This document shows, in pieces, positions 51,801-60,172 of a stretch of 64,000 bases of DNA. The stretch comes from Planctomycetota bacterium. Its GTDB lineage: Bacteria > Planctomycetota > PUPC01 > JACPCR01. A model generated the notes under the pieces. The model searched no databases, was not told where the DNA came from, and was given only the letters and a program-made list of their open reading frames with translations. The stretch's first letter is position 1. Every line of letters begins with the position of its first letter. A program made the translations under genes and the position numbers. The DNA is taken from the NCBI GenBank assembly GCA_027625095.1, contig JAQBXN010000020.1, positions 1 through 64,000 on the forward strand, in the 5' to 3' direction.

Positions 51801-52401
51801 CATCGAGGCAGAAGTCGTCCACGACCAATACCTCGCCAGCAGCGACATCCTCAATCGCCGCATCGGCGGCCCAAGCTTTCGGCCCGAGTTGCCCGCCGGC
51901 GTCATGGGGGTGCAGTTCGTCAACAATTGGAACGCAGACAAGGGCGACATCCTCTACAGCCGCGGCCTTTATATACACCTCCAGCGCAACCTGATGTTGC
52001 CGATGTTGATTACCTTCGATCACCCGGATGGCATCATCTCGTGCACGCGCCGTGAACGTTCGAACACGCCGCTCCAGGCGCTGACACTCTTGAACTCACC
52101 GATATTCGTTGAATCCGCCAAGGCGCTTGGAAAAAAACTGGCAGGCGAAAGCGCCAAGAGCCGCGGTGAACGTATCCAGCAGGCATTCCTGGCAGTTGTT
52201 GGCAGGCCGCCCTCGGAGAAGGAACAGGCAATCGTTCAAAATCTTTTTGATCAGCTCAAGGCGCTTTATAAGGCTGATACTGAAGCGGCAAAAGCGCTGG
52301 CCGGAGAGCCGGGGAAGGACATCCCCATTGAGGAAAGCGCTTCCTGGGTGGCCGTGGCAAGGACGGTGATGAATATGGATGAGGTCATCACGAGGGAGTA
52401 G
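48880..52401 (+). CDS. Planctomycete-type cytochrome c / DUF1549 / DUF1553 secreted protein
   Basis: 1173 residues. A signal peptide ([20 protein letters not shown]) precedes a cytochrome c PSCyt1 module: [14 protein letters not shown] (CxxCH at residues about 55-59), [26 protein letters not shown]. Then DUF1549: [61 protein letters not shown] second [13 protein letters not shown] heme site lies near 348, a coiled-coil near 390-425, an unrecognised beta-rich insert (about 470-750), and DUF1553 ([20 protein letters not shown] ... [20 protein letters not shown]). Typical of Planctomycetes and Verrucomicrobia; usually paired with a DUF1501 gene, which is absent here. Role unknown, probably linked to polysaccharide oxidation. 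Starts 319 bases from the divergent sulfatase. Confidence 0.88.
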   Translation: MPVNKKKASLCIFTILVVPFIGESAEKQKPLQLPPAYEGKVDFVQQIRPILEQKCFKCHGAEKQKSGLRLDAKKAALPGGDNGPVFVAGKPAESEIIKRIAGHDPDKIMPPKGDPLTAAQVGIFIAWIEQGAVWPDDGLEVRTKTDHWAFRAPKQPDVPQSSEGVTNPIDAFVLARLKTKGIEPSPIADRYTLIRRLSLDLTGLPPTTDEIAAFINDKEDGTYERLVDRLLQSPHFGERWAKHWLDLGRYADSDGYEKDLPRPNAWRWRDWVIEAINRDLPFDQFTVQQLAGDMLPGATDEVRIATGFHRNTLTNREGGVDQEEYRIKAVKDRLNTTFGVWMGLTVGCAECHTHKYDPITQHEYYKLFDFFNNADETDIKKNDSNPDKVAAFETAKSEHDKKLTDLQARLDKSRQDIAASLPSWEQEIMQDTIPWKAVEFVSLQSSGGAILKNQEDGSVLALDHGAEETFTVTAKTAISKITAVKLESLADKERKDAFTLTNISVQAKPVDAKAASGLLTFSLALSDAGEGASDAIIKDPKGWSASRNEQAALSVEVLQSPSEGGWLGHMKNEGGNDGATQMLNLYYSSPIPGAGTVDQFRVYSQVGPGINFSVYLFRLQGGTEYEIVYKDDFKSEGPQGIRTYKLKQPWQVRPGDLFAHSDRGGPAFSVAPGTLKDVLYYPLGAFPGLGAWDLKGKPVFQQKRTYMMQVNFIPAATDQKFVKPEWGQGGAELTFTLTHKPGQALGHFRLSVTDLPSPLAQRATLPKDIATILHIDPSRRNDKQSDKLITHLASTDKGYQKIKEELDAHQKKAPKLPEVVHHAMQHRTSPRTSYIHLRGDFLTKGEAVQPGTPSFMPEIEARDKLPDRLDLARWIVDERNPLTARVAVNHIWRHLFGDGIVRTTEDFGTQGEEPSHPELLDWLATEFPKLNWSRKSLIKLIVRSNTYKQSSANRPELNQTDPLNRFLARQNRFRIEAEVVHDQYLASSDILNRRIGGPSFRPELPAGVMGVQFVNNWNADKGDILYSRGLYIHLQRNLMLPMLITFDHPDGIISCTRRERSNTPLQALTLLNSPIFVESAKALGKKLAGESAKSRGERIQQAFLAVVGRPPSEKEQAIVQNLFDQLKALYKADTEAAKALAGEPGKDIPIEESASWVAVARTVMNMDEVITRE

Positions 52402-52607
52402 GGATAAGATTTTCTGAATACAACTTGCTCCCTTGGGACATTCAACGAATCCCGACGAAACATCCCTCATGCTCAGCATTGTGTTTGCTTCTCTGGAGAA
52501 GGCGACAGCCCGCGTTTTCAGGCGGGAATCTTGCCGAATGGAATATCCACTACACTTCGAAAGTAAGTCTGCTCGTTTCCTCAACCCCATAAAGTGCTCA
52601 ACCAACC

Positions 52608-54041
52608 ATGAACAGATTTCTCCTGGACAACGACGGTTCTAACATTTTCCACAACAAGCCCTGGGAAGGGGCCACCTTTGAGGAACTCATCGATGAAACC
52701 GTGCGTGAATGCGCGGATGAGGTCTCCACGGTTCTGATTTGCAGCAACGCCGGCACTTGCTACTTCCCGACCACTGTTGGCCTGATGGATCCGCGTGCGA
52801 ACATGCTGCAACAGGCAAGGGAGGAAGGAAAAGATCTACTGGGAATGCTGCTGCGCGCCTTCAAGGAGTCCGGGCGGGAAACCTTCATCACCATGAGGAT
52901 GAACGACGTCCATAATCCGGAGGACTCTGACGGCTGGAATACGCCCCCGATTCGCCGGGACAATCCCGAGCTGGTTGTTGGAATGCACGAAATCAAAGCC
53001 GGCAATGCGCAATGGATGTCTTATTGCCTCGACTACTCGCGACCCGAAGTCCAGGCATACAATCTGGCGTTGATCGGGGAGTTGGCTGAACTTTATGGCG
53101 ACACGATCGACGGACTCCAACTCGACTGGATGCGTTTCCCGCGCCACCTCTCAGGACGCGGCGATGAAGTCTGGGAGAAGCGCGAACACCTGACCCAATT
53201 TACATCCGAGGCCCGCAAGCTTCTCAAGTCGGCCAACAGTGAAATTTTATTGGCATCACGCGTCCCACCAACAACGGAAGGCTGCCGGATGCTCGGCATG
53301 GATCTTCCGGACTGGACGGCACAGGGAATTGTTGACTTTCTCGTGCTTTGCCCGTTCCTCACCACGAACTGGACAATTTCCGTCCGGGCATTCAGAGAGT
53401 GGATTGGAAACGATGATGTTCCGTTGTACGCCGGATTCGATTTCGGTTACGGGAAGTCCACCCATCACCCGGAGTCGTTACGTGCGGTTTGCACCAGCCT
53501 TTACGGGTGCGGGGCTGACGGGATCTATATGTTCAACTTTCCCTGCTGGACCGAATATATGGCAGCCCGCCCCTACCATTGGATTTCAGGGCTGGAGAGC
53601 CCGGGATCGGCTGCCAGGAAGCCACTTCAGTTTTCCTTGAATCACAGCCAGCACCGTCTGCCCTGCGATGGCCCGGCGCAACTTCCAGCGACGCTCTTAC
53701 CAAACGAAAAGGTTTCACTGAATCTACCGCTGCCGCAAGCAGCCCTGCCCGCGTGGCGATGCCTGCTACTGGCAAACTCACACGGAGACATAGAGGTCTC
53801 GGTCAACGGTGAGCCTGCATCAAGCCTTGGATCTGGTGCCGGCAAAGACGGCCATCGCAGCGAGATATTTCTTGAATTCGTGGATCAGTATTTTCGGACA
53901 GATTCCCGACCCAAACCGGCTGACTGTCGCAGCTTCAAACCGAATGCTTCGTCACTGAAAGCGGGGGATAACATCATCGAGATCACGAATACTTCGAAGG
54001 AATCCATCAAGCTGGAGAGTGTGAAGCTGGGCCTCTGGTGA
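52608..54041 (+). CDS. Putative TIM-barrel glycoside hydrolase-like protein
   Basis: 477 residues, no signal peptide. The N-terminal 330 look like an (alpha/beta)8 barrel: TFITMRMNDVHNPEDSDGWN, YCLDYSRPEVQAYNLALIGE, TIDGLQLDWMRFPRHLSGRG, PLYAGFDFGYGKSTHHPESL, GCGADGIYMFNFPCWTEYMA. Several Asp residues at strand ends (GLQLDWMRF in particular) fit a glycosidase of the uncharacterised GHL type. A C-terminal beta-sandwich (LLLANSHGDIEVSVNGEPAS, SLKAGDNIIEITNTS) may bind carbohydrate. Catalytic residues cannot be fixed. It sits downstream of the DUF1549/DUF1553 gene, where a DUF1501 partner is usual, separated by 206 bases, so operon membership is unproven. Confidence 0.5.
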   Translation: MNRFLLDNDGSNIFHNKPWEGATFEELIDETVRECADEVSTVLICSNAGTCYFPTTVGLMDPRANMLQQAREEGKDLLGMLLRAFKESGRETFITMRMNDVHNPEDSDGWNTPPIRRDNPELVVGMHEIKAGNAQWMSYCLDYSRPEVQAYNLALIGELAELYGDTIDGLQLDWMRFPRHLSGRGDEVWEKREHLTQFTSEARKLLKSANSEILLASRVPPTTEGCRMLGMDLPDWTAQGIVDFLVLCPFLTTNWTISVRAFREWIGNDDVPLYAGFDFGYGKSTHHPESLRAVCTSLYGCGADGIYMFNFPCWTEYMAARPYHWISGLESPGSAARKPLQFSLNHSQHRLPCDGPAQLPATLLPNEKVSLNLPLPQAALPAWRCLLLANSHGDIEVSVNGEPASSLGSGAGKDGHRSEIFLEFVDQYFRTDSRPKPADCRSFKPNASSLKAGDNIIEITNTSKESIKLESVKLGLW

Positions 54042-54190
54042 TGCGGCTGTAACGGCAGAAGGCGGGTAGCGTGATGGCTGAGATTTCCGACTAAGAGCCG
54101 GACTGGTGATCCGGTCTGCATCAATTGCTAGCCGCACTCCGACGCAACGGGAAGGTGAGTCGATACAAAGGGGTTCACTCTTCGTGATTT

Positions 54191-54973
54191 TCAGGAACGT
54201 TCCTTCCGCAGGTCATTCCATTCGTGGTAAACCTTCTTCCACTCGGGGGTAAATATCTGGCCATGTAAAGTGGCCCTGACCCGATACGGAGCATAGTTCC
54301 CGATGTGCCAACCGTTGCCTCGGTACATGGCAAAATCGCCTGGCTGCAAATTCAGGTTAACCGCGCCCGGCATCCCGCGGCAGTAGTCGAGGCATATACG
54401 TTCGACTTCCACAGGGCACATATCCTCCGGTGGCTGTCGCCCTTTCTCGAACGGAGGTACTGCCGCCTTCAACTCCGATGGCAGGTCCGGTCGCAAATCA
54501 CTTCCGGGGACATACCACGTGCTGCTGTCCTGGTAGAGGGGGCAATTGAATTGATTAATGAAGTGCCGCCTCGTGGCGATCGTACGGAACTCTTCCGCGT
54601 CCAGCTTTTCCGACTCGAACCGGCGGTCTCGATGCCAACCGGTGCAGTAAGGACGCTCGCCGGGCTCGACAAGAAAACCGATTTGGTTCGTATCGCCATA
54701 CCATGCGTCCTCGCGTCCGATGGTTCGGCGTATGGCGTCGTTCAGTTCCGGCAACTGCCCGAACTCCTTGAACGGCCCTATGTCCAGGTCGAAGTTTTCC
54801 ACAGGTTGAAGCCGCTGTACCTGCGGGCCCTTCTCTCTGCGAATGATCTCCCGGCCCTTGTCTGTCTCGCGCCGAAGGTCTGCGACCAGTGACGCGGGCA
54901 GGATACCTTCAAACACCGCGTAGCCCTGTGCTGCATAATTGGCGAAGAACGAATCATTCCATTCGAAAGGCAT
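54191..54973 (-). CDS. Phytanoyl-CoA dioxygenase family protein
   Basis: Fe(II)/2-oxoglutarate dioxygenase. Start MPFEWNDSFFANYAAQGYAV at 54973; upstream codons to 55315 overlap the GH9 gene and are unlike the family. Motifs: TGWHRDRRFESEK (first His-x-Asp iron ligands, near residue 114), NLQPGDFAMYRGNGWHIGNY and APYRVRATLHG (distal His near 221 and the 2-oxoglutarate-binding Arg). The length of 260 aa is normal. The substrate is unknown; this family hydroxylates lipids and secondary metabolites, and in PVC genomes it often sits among glycan-degradation genes. Located 113 bases downstream of the GH9 gene on the same strand. Confidence 0.85.
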   Translation of the reverse strand: MPFEWNDSFFANYAAQGYAVFEGILPASLVADLRRETDKGREIIRREKGPQVQRLQPVENFDLDIGPFKEFGQLPELNDAIRRTIGREDAWYGDTNQIGFLVEPGERPYCTGWHRDRRFESEKLDAEEFRTIATRRHFINQFNCPLYQDSSTWYVPGSDLRPDLPSELKAAVPPFEKGRQPPEDMCPVEVERICLDYCRGMPGAVNLNLQPGDFAMYRGNGWHIGNYAPYRVRATLHGQIFTPEWKKVYHEWNDLRKERS

Positions 54974-55086
54974 GGCGGCCTCGGTCGAGATTAAAAGGGA
55001 TGTGCGGGCTGAATCGCATCGTAGCGGGCCCGGCGCCCCTGAAGAAATCGAGCTGCAGTTCCGGTCGCCCTCTGAAACGTGCAGAA

Positions 55087-57336
55087 CTACTTTGGATTCG
55101 GAAGCGGCCCCCTGTATGGCTTTGGGTTCCTCGGCGCCAGCGTACCGAAGATCACTACCGCAGGGGATAGATTCTCTGACACTGTAAACTCCGTCTGTGC
55201 CGGGCACTGATCGATATCGATGAACCGGTAAAGATCCGGAATCTGCTTTGCCGGTGGCACGCTGACGAACGCACTGAACATCCAGTGGTCGCCGCGGCCG
55301 GGCCCATAAAACCACAGACCCGGAAGGGATTCTTCGAGGTCATCGTTCATCGATTCGAGGAAGAGAGGATTCAGCGGGTGTTTCTGTCCGAGGCCAGAGC
55401 ACTGCACCTGGCCCATGGGATTAGCGCCAAGGCAGACATCCGCGGATGCTGAAAGCAGGTCGAAATACTTTTGCTGGCCAGTGATTTTCCATACAAGCGG
55501 CAGCACCCCCGCCTGACCTGTTGAATGCGTTCCCATAACAATGGGCGCCCAGGGATGTTTGAAGTGCAAGTATGCCTTCTTCCAGGTGAAGTTGTCCGTA
55601 TTCCAATCGTATGTGCTGCCGAGGTCTTGTCTGACCTTCTGCTGGAAAGCGACATCGAGCCCTGGCGTCCCGGCAGGCAGATCGCAGTAAGCATAGGCGA
55701 ACGAAGTTGCTTCAGGTTTCAGGTAATCGATCTTGCCCTTCAGCGTTTTCAGCGAATCAATCACCTGGCCAAAACGGGCATCCTGCGTTGCCTGGAGAAT
55801 TCTTGCCGCCGCGTCCGCCACGAGGATTTCTGCGCTTTGCTGCTTCGGCGGGAATTGCTGCAGCCCGCATTCGAATGCCTTGATCCCAGCGGCGATCAGT
55901 TGTTCACCTTTCTCTCTGCCAGCCACAAAGCCCCTCAGGAGGCGTCCGAGGTGCGCAGCGGAGGCAGCGAAATCAAAACATGAGAGCTGGCTGACCGGAA
56001 GCATCACGTATTCCGTGATCTCGTTATCAACATTGGTCAGCCATGCATTCTCGTTGGCATTCTTTGGATGCTCCCAGGCTTCGCTGCCAGCCGAGATGCC
56101 GCCGTCTGGCCATTGTGTTTCAAGATAATAGAGCAGGAGAAAATACGCCTCATCAAGGATGTCCGGGATTCCGTTTCCGGATTCCGGGATCACAAACTGT
56201 TCGTCGATGAATGCTTCCGGGTTGATCTCGTAGACCGACGAGAGGTGTTTACCAATCTTTAGATGCATTGGCCGGCGGTCGTAGTCACCCGCGTCGTGAT
56301 ATCCGCCGCGAACCTCCACATGCTTGATAGTTCCGTCCTTCTTCTCCTTATCGAGGTACTCTTTGATGGATTTGAAATTCAACGCCGGCCCATACTCAGG
56401 ATAGGCAGCAATCTTTGTGTGCATCTTGCATTTGTTGCGCACCCAGGGCGTGTGCTCCCGCTTTAATTCGACACCGCACCGTTCATGAAACAGCGCCCGA
56501 ATCGAGGTGAACAGTGGCTCGGCCATCACGTCATCGCCTACCCTGAACGAATACGAGCGACCCACGCCGGGGATGCTGATGCAGTATGAGCCATCCTTAT
56601 TGACCGCGCGGAGATCGAGCGCGTAAACATTTTCCCCAGAGAAATCGCTCTTGTATGCGTCCTCATGTTTCTGCCCAGCCTCGTGGCGGAGCTTCGCCTT
56701 GCCTTCATAAGCCGTCTTGCCGCTTTTCAGATCGATCACCGAATAATCTGAAACAACCAGGTCAAGCGCGCCAGCCGTCCCCAGCCATTTGCCGAAGTAA
56801 GCGAAACGAATCCCTGCAGGCGAATAATAGCCAATCTGATTCACCTTGATGGCATCGCTTAATATCTGCTTGTCCGACCAGACAAATGAGGTGTCAACGC
56901 TCTTCTCTCCGAGCCCTTCGGAATTAAACGTGTATCTCTTGCCCTCGCTCATCGGCCTTGGAAGTCGCACGAAAACCGTCGCTTGAAAGGTCTTCGGCGT
57001 GTAGGCCGCGGGGATGTGTCCCATGTGATGGAGGTGCACATATCGGCCCAATATTGTGATGCCCTCCATCGCCGCCCCGTCTTCTGTGATGGAATAATGG
57101 TCGGCAACCTCGAGCGGCTGATTGAGGAGAAGGTTTTTATCCGAATGCGTCATCCGGAAAATGAAACCCACCGTATCGGCCGTGTAAACACGCAGAAATT
57201 CATGGTGAATGAGAGTGTCAGCGGGGCCGAGTGTGACGACCTTCCCAAAGCCGAAAGGTTCGGCATTGACGGCAGGCAGCATGAAGACTGTAAGCAGATA
57301 GCTGAGGCAGAATGTGTAAGAGGCGGGGGGGAGCAT
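55087..57336 (-). CDS. Glycoside hydrolase family 9 with N-terminal CelD-like Ig domain
   Basis: Secreted (signal peptide SYTFCLSYLLTVFMLPAVNA), 749 residues from ATG 57336; a further ATG at 57390 is possible. The CelD_N Ig-like domain ends around residue 260, with SDAIKVNQIGYYSPAGIRFA the usual 'IRVNQVGY-P' opening. The GH9 barrel carries the nucleophile and base pair in VEVRGGYHDAGDYDRRPMHL near 345, VIPESGNGIPDILDEAYF, VMGTHSTGQAGVLP, and a late acid Glu in FTVSENLSPAVVIFG near 720. Family activity: endo-beta-glucanase or exo-beta-glucosaminidase, so cellulose, glucan or chito-oligosaccharide degradation. It is 113 bases upstream of the dioxygenase gene on the same strand and divergent from the sigma factor. 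Confidence 0.85.
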   Translation of the reverse strand: MLPPASYTFCLSYLLTVFMLPAVNAEPFGFGKVVTLGPADTLIHHEFLRVYTADTVGFIFRMTHSDKNLLLNQPLEVADHYSITEDGAAMEGITILGRYVHLHHMGHIPAAYTPKTFQATVFVRLPRPMSEGKRYTFNSEGLGEKSVDTSFVWSDKQILSDAIKVNQIGYYSPAGIRFAYFGKWLGTAGALDLVVSDYSVIDLKSGKTAYEGKAKLRHEAGQKHEDAYKSDFSGENVYALDLRAVNKDGSYCISIPGVGRSYSFRVGDDVMAEPLFTSIRALFHERCGVELKREHTPWVRNKCKMHTKIAAYPEYGPALNFKSIKEYLDKEKKDGTIKHVEVRGGYHDAGDYDRRPMHLKIGKHLSSVYEINPEAFIDEQFVIPESGNGIPDILDEAYFLLLYYLETQWPDGGISAGSEAWEHPKNANENAWLTNVDNEITEYVMLPVSQLSCFDFAASAAHLGRLLRGFVAGREKGEQLIAAGIKAFECGLQQFPPKQQSAEILVADAAARILQATQDARFGQVIDSLKTLKGKIDYLKPEATSFAYAYCDLPAGTPGLDVAFQQKVRQDLGSTYDWNTDNFTWKKAYLHFKHPWAPIVMGTHSTGQAGVLPLVWKITGQQKYFDLLSASADVCLGANPMGQVQCSGLGQKHPLNPLFLESMNDDLEESLPGLWFYGPGRGDHWMFSAFVSVPPAKQIPDLYRFIDIDQCPAQTEFTVSENLSPAVVIFGTLAPRNPKPYRGPLPNPK

Positions 57337-57623
57337 GCTCAAATTTCGGAGGGACGGAATATTGAGTCGGGAGGACTGATAGGGCAACATGTGCCCAGGA
57401 TGGGAGAGTTGGGTTTCAGAAAGACAGAGGATCCAAAATTACGAGCAGGAAGGATTACCTGCCAGAAGGTATATCGACGCTCTGTCATCTCCTCTACCAA
57501 TTCGCTAAAATAACCGTGTAACCTTACCCGACCCGTCCCCGTCTTAGCGGCTCAGGGTGTTCGAAATAGCTGGTCGCAGACGTCGGAATAACCGCCGCCT
57601 CGGCTGGATAGATTTGGAGAACC

Positions 57624-58235
57624 ATGGCTCGAACCGATGCCGAGTTAGTAAGTCTCGTTCTCGAAGGCGAGACCGATTTGTTCCGGGATCTCATGGAGCG
57701 CCATCAGGACTCCGTGTTTCGGATAGCGATGCGCTACACCGGTAACACTGAGACCGCCACAGATATATCACAAGAATCTTTTTTCCGGGCCTTCAAGAAA
57801 CTTTCGAGCCTGAAGGACCCGGGCTATTTTTACGGCTGGCTGCGACAGATAAGCCTGAACCTGTGCATGGATTGGCTTCGAGCTCGAAACGGAAATCCCA
57901 AATCTCTCGACACCCTGAGGGAGCACGGGTTCGACATAGGCGTATCGAGCAGCCAGCCGCGAATTTCCACCGTCGAGCAGGAGATGCAGCGAAAAACGAT
58001 CAAGCAAATCGTCATCAACGTCCTGGAACACATAAGCGAAGACGCCAGGGAAATCCTGCTTCTCAGATATTTCGAAGGTCTCACGGTAGCCCAGATTTCT
58101 GAGACCCTCGGGCTCAAGGAGAACACCACCAAAGTTCGGCTCTTCAGGGCAAGGGAGTCTTTGCGCCCCATGCTTGAAAAGCTTCACTCTAACGGAGAGT
58201 TAATCTGTGATGGACTGTCAATCCGTCCAATGTAA
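57624..58235 (+). CDS. ECF sigma-70 factor
   Basis: 203 residues. Region 2: DLMERHQDSVFRIAMRYTGN, TATDISQESFFRAFKKLSSL and YFYGWLRQISLNLCMDWLRA. Region 4: HISEDAREILLLRYFEGLTV, AQISETLGLKENTTKVRLFR (helix-turn-helix). There is no sigma-1.1 or region 3, so an extracytoplasmic-function type. Length is normal to slightly long. The stop overlaps the start of the anti-sigma gene by 29 bases, so the two are translationally coupled. It directs a stress or envelope regulon that cannot be named here; the target promoter is unknown. Confidence 0.9.
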   Translation: MARTDAELVSLVLEGETDLFRDLMERHQDSVFRIAMRYTGNTETATDISQESFFRAFKKLSSLKDPGYFYGWLRQISLNLCMDWLRARNGNPKSLDTLREHGFDIGVSSSQPRISTVEQEMQRKTIKQIVINVLEHISEDAREILLLRYFEGLTVAQISETLGLKENTTKVRLFRARESLRPMLEKLHSNGELICDGLSIRPM

Positions 58236-59817
58236 AGTCGAAACCGCGGTCGAGGCCGGCGCTCTGCCGGACTTGTCAGCGGACGAAGAAACCCACATCC
58301 GTTCCTGCGCTCAGTGCAGCACAGTGGCCCTGCTCGTCCAGGCCGGTCTGCCTGAGAGCTCAGCCGTAAGCGAAGCCACAGCGCCCGCAGCTCTCGCGGA
58401 TTCCGTGATGGCACGCATCGCTGCAGAGACGTCAGGCCGTCGCGCTTTTGTGGCCCAGGATAATGCCACGCCTTCAAGGTTACTGGGCTTCACGAAACTG
58501 CTTATCCCACTGGCGGCCGCGGCGCTGCTCGTAATCGTCCTGAAGCCGATGTTGCAGACATCGCCATCGAAGGAGTCTGCAGGGCAAACCGATGCGGTCG
58601 CCATGAAGAAGGCCGCGCCGGCAGCACGTACAGAAACTTCAAATTCAGTAGATGAATTCAAGGCCGATGACGTTGCCGGATCCGCCATCCCTCAATCCGA
58701 AACAGAGACAGCTTTGATCGCTGAGGCGAATGAAGTTGCCGAGCTTGAACCTGCTCCTGCACCAGGCGATGCTCCAGCATTCCTTTCAAAGGGCTCTGGA
58801 GTAACAGCAGAAGAGCAGGAGGGCGATGCAGCCCCAAAGGCGCCGGCCGGCCCAACTCTCGCAGACGAACCAGTGGCCACCGGGTCCGGAAGCAAACCCA
58901 TGCCTTACCCACTGACCGCAAGGGACGCGAAGCCAGTAAAGGAGGATCTGGGGCCCGCCGACAAAGCGGATGAAATTTTCACTGTAAATGCCATCAAAGC
59001 CAAAGACCAGACAACCGTCACCGCGTCTGCTGAAATCAGCATCACAAATTCAGTTCAGGTAATAGCCCCCCGAGCAAGGGCAAAACAGGAGGAGGTCACA
59101 GAAGCCGCGGCTGAAGGTTCCCTCAATATCCTTGATTCGAAGCGACGGGCTTTGAAGATGGAAAAGAAGGCTGAGATAAAGACCCCTGGTGAAGCAGGGC
59201 TACCCTCCCAACCAGAAGAACAAATCGTGGTCGTTCAGAGCACGGTAATAGAATTGAAAAAGACAGATAGCCTTGAAAGACAGAAAACCGATTCAGACGC
59301 CGTCTTGAGAAAACTGAGCCCATCAGAAGAGACCCAAACGCGGGGTCAACCATTCCCCAAGAGCCTTCTCTCCGACAACCGCAATACAAACTCGACTCAA
59401 CAGAAGCTGCTCGCCTTTCTGCAAAAACGCTTCCCCCAGGCCAAGACAGCGGATAACGACGGCACTCTACTTCTGTCCATCCAGCTTGGTGGAGAAACCG
59501 GCAAACCTGAACCAGCTTCAGCAGAGGATACAAAGGAAAAAACCGTCAGAGAAGAACGGGCAGATCGGCCTCTATCCGCCGGCCCGTTCGTCGTAACCGT
59601 CAGCTTCCTGCCCAATTCAGAAAACGAGAAAGCTCCAGCCAAAGCGTCCAAACCAAGACCTGCCGGGCCCGAACCGCAAAGAGAGGAGGCCAAAGCCCCG
59701 GACCTCGTCACCATTCAGATTGCAACAGGGGTCTTTCACCTGCGCCTGACAAATCAGCCCGCCGGATCCGATGCTCTTTTGAAGGAACTCATCGAGCTCC
59801 TGCAAAGTTATCGGTAA
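58207..59817 (+). CDS. Anti-sigma factor with zinc finger and long extracytoplasmic region
   Basis: 536 residues. Start GTG at 58207 (or the ATG of the second codon). Zinc-binding ZAS motif: ETHIRSCAQC (His-x3-Cys-x2-Cys near residues 30-37) with upstream Cys. One membrane helix near 96-112 (LLIPLAAAALLVIVLKPMLQ). The outside 420 residues are of low complexity: Pro/Glu/Ala/Lys-rich (EATAPAALADSVMAR, APAPGDAPAFLSKGSGVTAE, AKASKPRPAGPEPQREEAKA). It binds and holds the preceding sigma factor (inference from gene order and ZAS). The final C-terminal 40 residues (TIQIATGVFHLRLTNQPAGS) look more folded. A heptamer repeat follows within 6 bases of the stop. Confidence 0.8.
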   Translation: MMDCQSVQCKVETAVEAGALPDLSADEETHIRSCAQCSTVALLVQAGLPESSAVSEATAPAALADSVMARIAAETSGRRAFVAQDNATPSRLLGFTKLLIPLAAAALLVIVLKPMLQTSPSKESAGQTDAVAMKKAAPAARTETSNSVDEFKADDVAGSAIPQSETETALIAEANEVAELEPAPAPGDAPAFLSKGSGVTAEEQEGDAAPKAPAGPTLADEPVATGSGSKPMPYPLTARDAKPVKEDLGPADKADEIFTVNAIKAKDQTTVTASAEISITNSVQVIAPRARAKQEEVTEAAAEGSLNILDSKRRALKMEKKAEIKTPGEAGLPSQPEEQIVVVQSTVIELKKTDSLERQKTDSDAVLRKLSPSEETQTRGQPFPKSLLSDNRNTNSTQQKLLAFLQKRFPQAKTADNDGTLLLSIQLGGETGKPEPASAEDTKEKTVREERADRPLSAGPFVVTVSFLPNSENEKAPAKASKPRPAGPEPQREEAKAPDLVTIQIATGVFHLRLTNQPAGSDALLKELIELLQSYR

Positions 59818-59822
59818 GGCAT

Positions 59823-59850
59823 ACGTAATGCGTAATGCGTAATGCGTAAT
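59823..59850. repeat. Heptamer tandem repeat (GCGTAAT)
   Basis: ACGTAAT followed by GCGTAAT three times. The reverse complement (ATTACGC) is the heptamer theme of 24618-24644. It starts six bases after the anti-sigma stop codon. Confidence 0.8.
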
Positions 59851-60026
59851 TTTGAAGAGTGTTCTGAGTTTGGGAGTTCTTTGCCGATTGGACAAAGAGG
59901 CCCCGGCTCCGATGTTACAGTCGCAAGGTTCATCGGGACTCTCAAGAAAGGCAGAACCTACAAGTTTCAGGACGCTTTCAAGAAGTACTTAGCGCAAGCT
60001 TCAAAGAGGAGCACAAAGCAACCCCC

Positions 60027-60120
60027 GCCGGAGTTGGAGTAACGGCTTCAGCCGGGATCTTCTTCTGCTGCTGTTTGCCACCGCGAAGAACCCGGCTAAA
60101 GCCGTTACTCCAACTCCGGC
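60027..60120. repeat. Long palindromic hairpin (29-base arms)
   Basis: Arm 60027-60055 (begins GCCGGAGTTGGAGTAACGG) pairs with 60092-60120 (ends CGTTACTCCAACTCCGGC) at 28 of 29 bases, with a 36-base loop; GAAGA/TCTTC near the loop base extends the stem. No T-tract follows. The core GGAGTAACGGCTTTAGCCGG resembles a repeat I associate with PVC genomes (memory only). Confidence 0.75.
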
Positions 60121-60172
60121 ATCCCGTTACTCCACCACTCCGCCACTCCACTACTCCTCCCACACTTCATCC

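Larger units (their letters stand above)
59818..60172. other. Gene-free region with heptamer repeat and long hairpin
   Basis: No gene is convincing; a 66-codon frame at 59842-60042 has no known features. The region contains the GCGTAAT tandem repeat (59823-59850) and the 29-base-arm palindrome (60027-60120). The short stretch up to 60172 should include the promoter of the alpha-2-macroglobulin gene. Confidence 0.5.

Noticed and set aside
59842..60042. 66-residue plus-strand protein after the anti-sigma gene
   Set aside because: It begins inside the heptamer repeat and ends in the hairpin arm, with no ribosome binding site and no family resemblance.
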